Positions 49,402-57,994 of a DNA stretch of 64,000 nt are shown here, one piece after another. Origin of the DNA: Alistipes sp. (lineage in GTDB: Bacteria; Bacteroidota; Bacteroidia; Bacteroidales; Rikenellaceae); contig JAHHQK010000005.1 of NCBI GenBank assembly GCA_020026435.1, positions 1-64,000 on the forward strand. The letters run 5' to 3'. How positions within the stretch are numbered: position 1 is the first letter of the stretch; the number at the start of each line of letters is the position of its first letter. Under the pieces are notes generated by a model. It was not told the origin of the DNA and made no database searches. It saw only the letters and a program-made list of their open reading frames with translations. The translations under genes were made by a program, and so were the position numbers.

Positions 49402-50293
49402 GCGATTAATCGTCATTGTCGGACCTACCGGTTCAGGTAAGACCGATCTCAGTATCCGACTCGCCCGCCACTTCGGAGCCCCGATCCTTTCGACCGACTC
49501 GAGGCAGGTTTATCGCGGGATGCCCATCGGAACGGCACAACCCACTCAAGACCAATTACAAGCTATTGAACATCACTTCATAGCATCACACGACATCAAG
49601 GACTACTTGAGTTGCGGAGCCTATGAGGAACAGGCCTTACAGTGTCTCGAAGAGTTGTTTCGGGAGCATGACACGGTGGTGGCCGTCGGCGGTTCGGGAC
49701 TCTACATCCACGCCCTGTGCGAGGGAATGGACGAGCTGCCCGAGGTCGATGTCAAGTTGCGCGAGGAGCTGAACCGACGTCTTGCGGAGGAGGGTTTGGA
49801 GGTATTGGCCGAAGAGCTGAAGGAGGTGGATCCCGTGTATTACGAGGTGGTCGACCGCAGCAATCCGGCCCGTGTACTCCGTGCCCTGGAGGTGTCGCTG
49901 CAAAGCGGCAAGCCCTACTCTTCGTTCCGCACGGGCGAGCGTCACAAGCGCGATTTCAAGATCGTCAAGATCGGTGTGGATATGCCGCGCGAGGTGTTGT
50001 ACGACCGCATCAACCGCCGCGTGGATCTGATGATGGAGGAAGGTCTGGAGGCCGAGGCCCGCGCCCTGTACCCCTATCGGGAGCTGAATTCGCTGCGCAC
50101 GGTGGGCTATCGCGAGATGTTTGAATACTTCGACGGCAGGATCTCGCTCCAGGAGGCTGTGGAGTTGATCAAGCGCAATTCGCGCCGCTACGCCAAACGT
50201 CAGCTGACATGGTTCCGCCGCGACAAAGAGGTGCGCTGGTTCCATCCGGATGAAGATTCCGAAATGATTAATTACGCAAATCTTTGCGAATAA
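49391..50293 (+). CDS. miaA: tRNA dimethylallyltransferase
   Basis: Adds a dimethylallyl group to A37 of tRNAs that read codons starting with U. 300 aa from the ATG at 49391 (MNIKRLIVIVGPTGSGKTD), which overlaps the upstream stop by 11 bases; frames opening earlier add no conserved residues. P-loop GPTGSGKTDLS, the tRNA/DMAPP region DSRQVYRGMPIGTAQP, and later AVGGSGLYIHALCEG, TVGYREMFEYFDG and YAKRQLTWFRRD are standard MiaA motifs. The length is normal. A promoter for tRNA-Leu is embedded in its final codons. Confidence 0.97.
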   Translation: MNIKRLIVIVGPTGSGKTDLSIRLARHFGAPILSTDSRQVYRGMPIGTAQPTQDQLQAIEHHFIASHDIKDYLSCGAYEEQALQCLEELFREHDTVVAVGGSGLYIHALCEGMDELPEVDVKLREELNRRLAEEGLEVLAEELKEVDPVYYEVVDRSNPARVLRALEVSLQSGKPYSSFRTGERHKRDFKIVKIGVDMPREVLYDRINRRVDLMMEEGLEAEARALYPYRELNSLRTVGYREMFEYFDGRISLQEAVELIKRNSRRYAKRQLTWFRRDKEVRWFHPDEDSEMINYANLCE

Positions 50294-50313
50294 AGATTTT
50301 TTTCGTACATTTG
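50283..50313 (+). promoter_or_regulatory. Promoter of tRNA-Leu, overlapping the miaA stop
   Basis: TTTG (50283-50286), 19 bases, TACATTTG (50306-50313), then the tRNA at 50337. The TTTG lies in the last three miaA codons. Confidence 0.75.
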
Positions 50314-50336
50314 CCCTCGCTTTTCCGAAAGCGGAT

Positions 50337-50422
50337 GCTCGGATGGTGGAATCGGTAGACACGAGGGACTTAAAATCCCTTGGCCAGCAATGGTCGTGCG
50401 GGTTCAATTCCCGCTCCGAGTA
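50337..50422 (+). tRNA. tRNA-Leu (anticodon UAA)
   Basis: Type II cloverleaf: acceptor GCTCGGA with TCCGAGT (a G-U first pair), D-arm TGGAATCGGTAGACA, anticodon loop CTTAAAA giving UAA, long variable arm around TGGCCAGCAATGGTCG, T-arm GGGTTCAATTCCC, discriminator A. 86 bases, no encoded CCA. The A36-A37-A38 run makes it a MiaA substrate. Confidence 0.95.
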
Positions 50423-50426
50423 CAGA

Positions 50427-50473
50427 ATAACAAAACCCAACTATTTATTAATCAAATAGTTGGGTTTTGTTAT
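50427..50473. terminator. Perfect 20-bp terminator hairpin after tRNA-Leu
   Basis: Bases 50427-50446 pair without mismatch with 50454-50473 around a 7-base loop (ATTAATC). The stem itself supplies A- and T-rich edges, so it can act as a terminator in either direction. Confidence 0.8.
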
Positions 50474-50768
50474 CTCTATTTCCGGCGTGATTTTGGCGTT
50501 ATAATCACAATTTCATGATTCCTGACACTGTTTTCTTAACCGGCATTGGTTATTATCGTAAGTATTCAAAGAACCATAGGTATTAGACAAAACCACTCTC
50601 TGTCGTTTTATACTTTAAAACTTTCCAGCAAGTGTATCTGAAAACTTACACCAGACACATTAAATAAAGCGCTACTACAAAATCATCTCCTTTTTACATC
50701 ATTACCGAAAAAAATCGAACGTCTGTCCGCTTCAGGCAAAGACAAGACGTCCGTAGTCGTATGCGGCC
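50474..50768. other. AT-rich gene-free stretch beside tRNA-Leu
   Basis: Nothing supported on either strand. On the minus strand a short frame runs toward the tRNA reading DYNAKITPEIEIT into the hairpin, but it is interrupted by a stop at once upstream. tRNA-Leu 3' ends are common integration sites in Bacteroidales, so a decayed element end is possible, though not shown. Confidence 0.4.
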
Positions 50769-51614
50769 CTATCCGGCGATATTGGCGCGTTCGGCTCCAT
50801 GGTCCAACGTGCCGCATACCTCGACGACGTGCCCCCAGAACATATCGTCATCATTATAATAGGCTGTAAAGTCCCCCTCACAGCCAATGGATAGTTCCGA
50901 CAAGGCAATGCGGCGGGCAAAAGCCTCCTCGGTTACAGGATCGGCATCCTTCAGATCGTTATCTTCGGCCTGCCATTCATTGGCCAGAACAGTCAGTTCC
51001 CCGGCTGCAAATTCACGCATGGCCTTGTCCCGCTTTTCGCAGTCGGCCATGAATTGGCGGGCAATACCGCGAACCGCATCCCACGTTTCCTCGTCATCAG
51101 GATCGACTTCCAGGGTAAGACAGACTTCTTCCCCTCGCCAGGACACTTCGCCTTCCAAACAATCCAAATCCCGGTTTAATTGCAGAGTTCCCAAGACCTC
51201 TTCCTCGATGCACACAGGCTTCATATACTCGTTCCAGACATGCTCCAGCCGGGGACAAGACACAGAAGTCTCCACCACCTGAGTGACAGCCCAACTGTTG
51301 AACTGTTCCGCTGTTGTATGTTCAGGCACATACCCGTCCAGCAATCTGCGCACCTTCAGACGACAGATCTGCCCTTTCTGGAAACGCCACCAACCTTTCT
51401 CGCCATGACTCTCCTCCTCGGAGACCGGCCATCGTAACCGGCCTTTATGGATACAGATCTCATCCGTGTCACAGAATACCATACCCAATATAGTGGCAAT
51501 CATATCCAGAAATCCCCTCTCATGATGTCCGGCTCCAATACATTTGCGAATCAGGACGATCACTTCCTGCTCTTCTTGAGCATACTTCTGATAAAATTCT
51601 TCAAACATTTTCAT
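50769..51614 (-). CDS. DUF2262-like protein (with DUF7021-like N terminus)
   Basis: 281 aa, soluble, strongly acidic. The C-terminal third shows the DUF2262 pattern: RIALSELSIGCEGDFTAYYNDDDMFWGHVVEV, where the aromatic/Asp-rich D(M)FWGH motif is the family hallmark. The middle, LDCLEGEVSWRGEEVCLTLEVDPDDEETW, resembles the DUF7021/ganglioside-type strand region of relatives. Members are often found beside polymorphic-toxin immunity genes or as orphans, so an immunity-like role is conceivable; no toxin is in the window. Composition is a little less GC-rich than its neighbours. Confidence 0.75.
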   Translation of the reverse strand: MKMFEEFYQKYAQEEQEVIVLIRKCIGAGHHERGFLDMIATILGMVFCDTDEICIHKGRLRWPVSEEESHGEKGWWRFQKGQICRLKVRRLLDGYVPEHTTAEQFNSWAVTQVVETSVSCPRLEHVWNEYMKPVCIEEEVLGTLQLNRDLDCLEGEVSWRGEEVCLTLEVDPDDEETWDAVRGIARQFMADCEKRDKAMREFAAGELTVLANEWQAEDNDLKDADPVTEEAFARRIALSELSIGCEGDFTAYYNDDDMFWGHVVEVCGTLDHGAERANIAG

Positions 51615-51962
51615 AACTCCGGGTCAGAATTGAATTTACAATTAAAAATCGCTGATGACCAACGCATCAAAAACGCCAAGCACAAAACCGTAACAATATT
51701 AGCAAATAATCCCGACTCAGACAAGCAGTTCGCAGGAAATTCAGTCAACAAAACACACACCGAATCCAATCCGCCAACAGACCGTCATATCCCGATTCCG
51801 CCTCCGAAATCCGAAGCTCTTTGCCTCTCACGCAGCAAAGAACTCGACGAATCCCGCGACGTATAATTCCCTGCCCCCGGCGTGCGGACGGCTCTTGTCC
51901 GGGATTTTCCATACATTCACTGACGTATCCCCCACAGCCCCGGCCAACGCACCAACAAGGAG
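51615..51962. other. Intergenic stretch, no gene seen
   Basis: About 350 bases between the DUF2262-like gene start and the terminator of the glucan locus. No frame with recognisable motifs; no TAnnTTTG element was identified with confidence. Confidence 0.5.
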
Positions 51963-52006
51963 CAAAAAAAAGATGGGCGGAGACGAACAATTCGTCTCCG
52001 CCCATC
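51963..52006 (-). terminator. Terminator of the beta-glucan utilisation operon
   Basis: On the minus strand the perfect 16-bp stem (52006-51991 with 51987-51972; GATGGGCGGAGACGAA core, loop TTG) is followed by eight T. It lies 26 bases beyond the last gene of the operon. Confidence 0.9.
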
Positions 52007-52031
52007 ACCACAAAACAGATCTTGGAACGGA

Positions 52032-53042
52032 TTATTTGATCGGCTTGCGCTTCCGCCAATCGTCCTTGACATAACTGTCGGGATAGACGCTGAAATCCAC
52101 CCGGCGGCCGTCCGCCTCACAGATCCACGTCTCGAAACGCCGCTCCCCTTCTTTGAGCAGGATCACACGCGCACCGTTCGGCAGATGGTTATACTCGGTA
52201 TTGCCGCCCGTGTAGCGTCCGTAAGCCAACAGGATATTGTGCCACAGGACCGAATAGTCATTATCGTGGTCATGCCCCACAAAAATGCCCATCACATCCC
52301 CCGACTCCTTCATCGCCGCAAACATACCCGTATTCAATGCCCCAGAGCAGGCCCGTTCCATGCGAGTTCCGATCATCACGGCCTGTTCGTCGGCCGAGGC
52401 CCGGTTATACTCGGGCAGCGGAATATGGAAAAACGCCAGGGCAGGCAATGTCCGCCCCCCGTTTCCTTCCCTGAACGCACGACTCGTCTCCAGATACCAG
52501 CCGATCTGCGAAAAACGGAACCATCCATACCCTTTCACATCCTTCAGGTGTGAATAATCATTGGAATCCATGCAATAAAGAATGCAGGCATCGGACTGTC
52601 CCTTTGAAGAGCGGATCGTCAAGGCATAATCGGGCGATGTTTCTTCCCCGCGATCGGGCTGGATATTATAATCGACAGAGCGTATCACATCATACAGACG
52701 ATCACGGGACATCCCCTGCTCCGCATCATGATTGCCAAACAGGGCCACGAACGGAATCCGATGCTCCGCCACGCATCCGAGGACCTGCTTCAATCCACGG
52801 TCTGCGGGCGAATTATAGACGATGTCGCCCGTAAAGACCACCAGATCTGGCCGTTCGTGATCCAGCACCTCGTGGATACGGGTCAGAGCTATCTCCGAGG
52901 CCGGATTGTCATTCTGGAAATGGACGTCGGTAAACTGCACGATCTTGAATTCGCCCGAAGGCCGGAATCTGAGTTCGGGAGTCGCCGCACGGCTTCCCCA
53001 ACAGGCTAATACGGCCCAAAGAACAACCAATATATTTCTCAT
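52032..53042 (-). CDS. Secreted calcineurin-like phosphoesterase at the end of the glucan operon
   Basis: 336 aa, exported (signal peptide 1-19, GSRAA). Metal-site motifs in order: QFTDVHFQND, FTGDIVYN, ALFGNHDAEQG and IFVGHDHDND, with HIPLPEYNRA for the conserved His. This is the Icc/PhoD-type dinuclear metallophosphoesterase set. It begins 11 bases after the GH3 stop and ends at the operon terminator, so it belongs to the glycan locus. A periplasmic phosphodiesterase there could remove phosphoglycerol or phosphoethanolamine from the glucan; that role is a hypothesis. Confidence 0.92.
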   Translation of the reverse strand: MRNILVVLWAVLACWGSRAATPELRFRPSGEFKIVQFTDVHFQNDNPASEIALTRIHEVLDHERPDLVVFTGDIVYNSPADRGLKQVLGCVAEHRIPFVALFGNHDAEQGMSRDRLYDVIRSVDYNIQPDRGEETSPDYALTIRSSKGQSDACILYCMDSNDYSHLKDVKGYGWFRFSQIGWYLETSRAFREGNGGRTLPALAFFHIPLPEYNRASADEQAVMIGTRMERACSGALNTGMFAAMKESGDVMGIFVGHDHDNDYSVLWHNILLAYGRYTGGNTEYNHLPNGARVILLKEGERRFETWICEADGRRVDFSVYPDSYVKDDWRKRKPIK

Positions 53043-53053
53043 GATCCGGATCT

Positions 53054-55339
53054 TTATTTCAGGGTGAACAACTGACCATCCGACACATCACTCGACCCGC
53101 CAATCATCACCTCGAAATCGCCCTTTTCGGCAACAAAATTCAGATCGTAATCATAGTACTTCAGCATCGGGACATCGATCTCGAAGCTCACTTCACGGGT
53201 TTCGCCCGCCTCCAGGCTGATTTTACAGAATCCCTTCAACTCCTTCACAGGACGGGTCATCGTACCGGCCAGATCGCGGATATACATCTGCACGACCTCC
53301 TTACCGGCACATTTACCCGTATTGCGCACGGTTACCGATGCCGTCAGACGGTCATCCCCGGATTCGAGGGTATGCTTCGACAGGCGGACCTCTCCATATT
53401 CAAACGTCGTGTAGGAAAGACCATAGCCAAAGGGGTAAAGCGGCGTAGTTGCAACATCCAGGTAGTTGCTTTGGAACTTCTGGAAGGTATCGCCCCGATG
53501 CGGACGCCCCGTATTCTTATGGTTGTAGTAGATCGGAATCTGTCCCACATTGCGCGGGAAGCTCGAGGCCAGTTTTCCCGACGGATTCACCGTACCGAAC
53601 AGCACATCTCCGATGGCCGAAGCCGTACAGGTTCCTCCGAACCACACGTTGAGTATCGAGGTGACGTGTTCAGCCTCCCAGGCCAGCGTCATCGGACGAC
53701 CCGCCAGCAGGACCAGCACCACCGGTTTCCCGGTTGCGACCAAGGCCTTGAGCAGGGTCTGCTGGGCATCGGGAATCCCGATGTAGGTGCAACTGCTGCA
53801 TTCACCGCTGCGCTCGGCCGTCTCGCCCAACACGGCGATCACCACATCCGACCGCTCGGCCACCGACAACGCCTCCTGCAACATGGCCCGGTCCGAGCGT
53901 CCGTCACGGGGGACCTCCCGACCGAACATCGTGATGTTCTTCTCCAGAGCCTCGTCAAAGGTGACGTTGCTGCCTCGCGCATAAAGCACACGAGCCTGCT
54001 CTCCGACTGCCTCACGAATACCCTCCAGGACAGTCTTCGGTTTCGACATATCCGCCGCCACACACCACGTACCGCTCATATTGTTGCGCGACGCAGCCAA
54101 AGGACCTACTACTCCGATCGTTCCCCCACGCTTCAGGGGCAGCAATCCGCCCTCGTTCTTCAGCAGCACGAACGACTCCGCGGCAATTCTGCGGGCTTCG
54201 GCCAGATGCTCCTCCGAAAAGACGGGACTATGGTCGGGATCGACCTTGCAGTAACGGTAGGGATCGTCAAAAAGGCCCAGTTTATACTTGGCCTCCAGCA
54301 CCCGACGGCAAGCCCGGTCGATGGACTCCTGAGAAACCCGCCCCTTGGCCAATGCCTCCTCCAGCGTACCGACAAAACCCTCGCTGACCATATCCATGTC
54401 GACACCGGCCTCCATCGAACGCGCCGAAACGGTCTTGAAATCACCGATACCGTGGTCGACCATCTCCTTGATCCCCGTATAGTCCGTCACCACAAATCCG
54501 TCAAAGCCCCACTGTTTGCGCAGGACATCGGTCATCAGCCATTTGTTGGCCGTGGCGGGAATGCCGTTGATCTCGTTGAACGAGGCCATGACCGAACCCA
54601 CTCCGGCTTCCACGGCAGCCTTGTAGGGCGGAAAATATTCGTTATACATACGTTGCGGACTCATATCCACGGTGTTGTAATCCCGTCCGGCTTCGGAGGC
54701 ACCGTACAGGGCGAAATGTTTGACACATCCCATGATCTCGTCCGTGGCATAATGCTCCGGATCGCGGCCCTGATAGCCATAGACAAAGGCTTTGGAAACG
54801 GCACTCGCCAGGCAGGGATCCTCCCCCACACCCTCGGCGACACGTCCCCAACGGGGATCACGCGAGATATCGACCATCGGCGAAAAGGTCCAGCAGATAC
54901 CCGACGCACTGGCCTCCACGGCCGAGATTCGGGCAGATCTCTCGACCAAATCCATATCCCACGTCGAGGCCAAAGCCAAAGGAATCGGGAAGATCGTCTC
55001 ATAACCGTGGATCACATCCATTCCGAAAAGGAGCGGAATCCCCAGGCGGCTGTTTTTCACCGCTATCGTCTGCATCTCGCGGATCTTGTCCACACCCTTG
55101 ATATTGAACAGTCCGCCGACAAGACCCTGGCGGATCTTACCCGCAATGTCGCTGTTCTTTGCCATACCTGTCGTAAAGTCTCCGGCACTCGGCAAATTGA
55201 GCTGTCCGAGCTTCTCCTCGAGGGTCATCCGGTCCATCAGATCCGAGATGTAATCGTCCATAGGCTGTCGGTCGGACGATTCCGTCGCACAGGAGGCACA
55301 CAGGAACACAAGACCCAACATGATAATGTATTTCTTCAT
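53054..55339 (-). CDS. GH3 beta-glucosidase
   Basis: Periplasmic glycoside hydrolase of BglX type, 761 aa from the ATG at 55339 (MKKYIIMLGLVFLCASC, Cys17 lipobox); the longer frame upstream adds nothing conserved. Domains: (beta/alpha)8 barrel with FGMDVIHGYETIFPIPLALA and KHFALYG, nucleophile Asp in VVTDYTGIKEMV (~residue 284); a second domain with VIAVLGETAERSGECSS; and a C-terminal fibronectin-III-like domain (YPFGYGLSYTTFEY, VQMYIRDL). Neighbouring GH144 suggests it releases glucose from beta-1,2-oligomers such as sophorose, as does the B. thetaiotaomicron relative BT_3567. The exact linkage preference is inference from context. Confidence 0.94.
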   Translation of the reverse strand: MKKYIIMLGLVFLCASCATESSDRQPMDDYISDLMDRMTLEEKLGQLNLPSAGDFTTGMAKNSDIAGKIRQGLVGGLFNIKGVDKIREMQTIAVKNSRLGIPLLFGMDVIHGYETIFPIPLALASTWDMDLVERSARISAVEASASGICWTFSPMVDISRDPRWGRVAEGVGEDPCLASAVSKAFVYGYQGRDPEHYATDEIMGCVKHFALYGASEAGRDYNTVDMSPQRMYNEYFPPYKAAVEAGVGSVMASFNEINGIPATANKWLMTDVLRKQWGFDGFVVTDYTGIKEMVDHGIGDFKTVSARSMEAGVDMDMVSEGFVGTLEEALAKGRVSQESIDRACRRVLEAKYKLGLFDDPYRYCKVDPDHSPVFSEEHLAEARRIAAESFVLLKNEGGLLPLKRGGTIGVVGPLAASRNNMSGTWCVAADMSKPKTVLEGIREAVGEQARVLYARGSNVTFDEALEKNITMFGREVPRDGRSDRAMLQEALSVAERSDVVIAVLGETAERSGECSSCTYIGIPDAQQTLLKALVATGKPVVLVLLAGRPMTLAWEAEHVTSILNVWFGGTCTASAIGDVLFGTVNPSGKLASSFPRNVGQIPIYYNHKNTGRPHRGDTFQKFQSNYLDVATTPLYPFGYGLSYTTFEYGEVRLSKHTLESGDDRLTASVTVRNTGKCAGKEVVQMYIRDLAGTMTRPVKELKGFCKISLEAGETREVSFEIDVPMLKYYDYDLNFVAEKGDFEVMIGGSSDVSDGQLFTLK

Positions 55340-55358
55340 AATGATTCGTAACAGAGTA

Positions 55359-57047
55359 TTAATTAACATCTTTAATGGTGAAGCCCAAACGTTTGAGGCC
55401 TCGCAGGACATCGCCGTCCTTCATGAACGTATTCCACGGCAACGCCGTCCGGTGATTCTCTATCATAACCACGATCGGACCTTGGTCTATGGCGATATGC
55501 TGCTCCGTATCGAACCAGTTCTCCGTCAGATTGAAGGCATCCACAAATCCGTAGCGGGTCCAAAGGCGGTCTCCCAACTTGTAGTAGAAGAATCTCAGCG
55601 CACGCATGGACTCCTGGGGTGTATAGGGCAATGACGACAGGGCAGCCGTCGGTGCAATCGTGCCCCGGTCGTTGGTCGGTGACGAGGCCGTATATCCGTC
55701 CTTGATGTCACTGGCCGTAAGCCCCCAGCAATCGGGACCATAGCCCTCGTACTCCCTGGGGTTCGCCACACAATACCCGTAATTGATCCGCGCATGGGCA
55801 CAAACCTGCTCCCAATAGTCGGCATAGGAGTCACTGATCCGACGCGGATCCAGACCGAGGAACGAATAATGGGCAAAGAACAGAGGCCCACCCAACTCTT
55901 CTCCCAGAGGCAGGGTCGTACCGTAGTATTTCTGCCCGTTCTTCATGGCGCCGGATCTTGCCCAGCCTTCATCATAGACCTCGCGGGAGATGGGATGGGT
56001 CGGTGACGATGCGGCCAGCACATAGACGATCAGGGCTTCGTTCCATCCGCTGATCTTCATGTTCATGGCCCAGGACTTGTCGGGACTCCAATGCCAATAC
56101 AGAACATTCTCCTGTCCCTCCTTGGTGAAGAACGACCATTCGACGGCCTCCCAAAGAGAGGTTATCACCTCCCGGAGCTTGCGCTCCTCGGCCGAATCCC
56201 GATCGAAATAAGTCCTTGCGGTCAGCAGGCCCTGGAACAGCAAGGCCGTCTCCACCAGATCAGCCCCGTTGTCATGTTCGGAGAAAGGCTTCGTAAGGCC
56301 CGTATCACCGTAGATCCAGTGCGGGAAAGCCCCGTGATACGACACGGCCTTGTTCTTCAGGAACCCGGCGATCTTCATCACCCGCTCGCAGGCCTGTTCC
56401 CGTGTCACGAAACCGCGTTGGACCGCAACACACATCGCCATGACCCCGAACCCCGTACCACCTGTGGTGACAACCGTACCCGAGGTGGTGCGCTCACGGG
56501 CCATTCCGCTGTTGGGTTCGGCCCCATCCCAAAAGTAATTGAACGTGGCGGACTGGACCTTGGTCAGAAGCTCCTGATCCGTAATCTGGGGAAACTTGTC
56601 GAAAGACAGCAGACCCGTGGTGATGCGGATAACCTTCCCCGTGAAGATCTTCCGCCCGTCGGCGGACTCCAGGCCGAGACCGACCTTCAGACGACAGGCC
56701 GAGTAGGATTTCACCTCGCCCAAGACCTTGATCCGCACCTGTCTGCCTCCGTCGTAGAGGATCTCCGTGTCGATCTTGCGGCCCTGTTCCGTCCCGAATT
56801 CGATGTTTTCCCGAATCGTCGCCTCGTTAAGAGGAGCCGTGAAGGACAGAACCATCTCTGAGAGATCGGTCACGCGCGTAAAGCCGTCCAATCCTTCCCG
56901 ATCACCGACCGACACCCGCTCCAGGGCAAAACGCCCGTCCGTTTGAGGGTTATTCTCCGTGGCGCGGGATTCGGAACAACTCAAGATACCCACAAGCAAA
57001 CTGATCGTGAGCAAGTATATGCCATATGAACTAATGATACGCAACAT
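55359..57047 (-). CDS. GH144-like endo-beta-1,2-glucanase (annotated 'glucoamylase family')
   Basis: 562 aa lipoprotein (signal peptide ending GILSC). Residues ~40-145 form a bacterial Ig-like (SbsA/Big_5) domain: MVLSFTAPLNEATIRENIEFG. The catalytic (alpha/alpha)6 domain (~155-560) has FNYFWDGAEPNSGMARERTT, GGTGFGVMAMCVAVQRGF, HGAFPHWIYGDTG, YWHWSPDKSWAMNMKISGWNEAL and GLTASDIKDGYTASSP, the pattern of PF10091 proteins later classed as GH144. The enzyme cleaves beta-1,2-glucan internally to sophorooligosaccharides. Nineteen bases upstream of GH3 in one operon. Family by motif; activity on this exact polymer unproved here. Confidence 0.85.
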   Translation of the reverse strand: MLRIISSYGIYLLTISLLVGILSCSESRATENNPQTDGRFALERVSVGDREGLDGFTRVTDLSEMVLSFTAPLNEATIRENIEFGTEQGRKIDTEILYDGGRQVRIKVLGEVKSYSACRLKVGLGLESADGRKIFTGKVIRITTGLLSFDKFPQITDQELLTKVQSATFNYFWDGAEPNSGMARERTTSGTVVTTGGTGFGVMAMCVAVQRGFVTREQACERVMKIAGFLKNKAVSYHGAFPHWIYGDTGLTKPFSEHDNGADLVETALLFQGLLTARTYFDRDSAEERKLREVITSLWEAVEWSFFTKEGQENVLYWHWSPDKSWAMNMKISGWNEALIVYVLAASSPTHPISREVYDEGWARSGAMKNGQKYYGTTLPLGEELGGPLFFAHYSFLGLDPRRISDSYADYWEQVCAHARINYGYCVANPREYEGYGPDCWGLTASDIKDGYTASSPTNDRGTIAPTAALSSLPYTPQESMRALRFFYYKLGDRLWTRYGFVDAFNLTENWFDTEQHIAIDQGPIVVMIENHRTALPWNTFMKDGDVLRGLKRLGFTIKDVN

Positions 57048-57109
57048 AATTGATTGGGGTAAGAGGGTATTTTGTGAAAATATCCTCTTTGGTTAAATGA
57101 ACAATCCGA

Positions 57110-57976
57110 TTATTTGGTTTTCTGATACAAGGCCGCGACCTGTTCCGCCGACAAAGCCTCTCCGAAGATGTTGATTTCGTCCAGGAGTCCGTTGTAGAAT
57201 GTTCCCCGGGCGGGCCAGTTCTGCACCGGAGTCAACCCCACCATGGCGGGAAATGCCCCGAGGCAGATACCCGAAATCTCATCGAATTTCAAAGCCCCCA
57301 TTTCTCCGTTGCGTAATTGGCGGTGACACACCTCGGCACCCTGGTTATAGAGCGTGATGGTCGACGTCGCGGCATCGTAGGTCACACCCACATGACGCCA
57401 TTTGCCGGCCATGTTCTGAATATGAGCCTCGTCTCCGGCATCGAACCACGCATCGGGACGACCATCCGCTCCCGTCGAACGCAGGTAACCCTTCACGAAA
57501 AATTCCTTGGGGTTGTCCTTCTTGAATCCCTCCACGAAGACCGACAGATTACCGATTTCCAGATCCTTGTGTCCCAAGGCAAACAGCGAGCAGGCCGAAG
57601 GGTTCTGACCTTCCCAGTTCATCCACATGAACACCGAAAAACTTCCCAGTTCCTTCAAACGGTCCATCCCCGCGGCATCGGGGCGGATCATCAGAGCCGT
57701 CCCCTCCTGGTTACGGTAGGCCTTGCCCTCCCGTTTGCCCGGCTCGAAAACGGGAGGCACATCCCGGTAAGCCGACATCGTGGCCTTGAGCGTTCCGTCG
57801 AGCGTCAGTCCATTCTCAAACGAGGCATGAAACAACGGTTCGGGAATCGGGACATCCGCCCCTTCGTCCTGGGGATAGTCAAAGTCCGGATTCTGTCCCA
57901 AATCCTGTTCACACGACGCAAAGGTCAAAACGGCCGTCGCTGCCGTCATCAATGCAAAATATTTTATGATTTTCAT
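57110..57976 (-). CDS. LamG-domain surface lipoprotein in the SusE/F position
   Basis: 288 aa, lipobox FASC (Cys22). Residues ~75-285 show a concanavalin/LamG jellyroll: LIRPDAAGMDRLKELGSFSVFMWMNW, KDLEIGNLSVFVEGF, GKWRHVGVTYDAATSTITLYNQG and FYNGLLDEINIFGEALSAEQVAALYQ. The last phrase is diagnostic of the LamG_3 fold. Its place right after susD suggests an outer-surface glycan-binding protein that presents glucan to SusCD. Non-catalytic, as no carboxylate pair is evident. Confidence 0.85.
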   Translation of the reverse strand: MKIIKYFALMTAATAVLTFASCEQDLGQNPDFDYPQDEGADVPIPEPLFHASFENGLTLDGTLKATMSAYRDVPPVFEPGKREGKAYRNQEGTALMIRPDAAGMDRLKELGSFSVFMWMNWEGQNPSACSLFALGHKDLEIGNLSVFVEGFKKDNPKEFFVKGYLRSTGADGRPDAWFDAGDEAHIQNMAGKWRHVGVTYDAATSTITLYNQGAEVCHRQLRNGEMGALKFDEISGICLGAFPAMVGLTPVQNWPARGTFYNGLLDEINIFGEALSAEQVAALYQKTK

Positions 57977-57994
57977 AATTCATTATTTTTTAAA

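Noticed and set aside
53372..55351. A 659-codon plus-strand frame
   Set aside because: Antisense of the GH3 gene; no recognisable domain.
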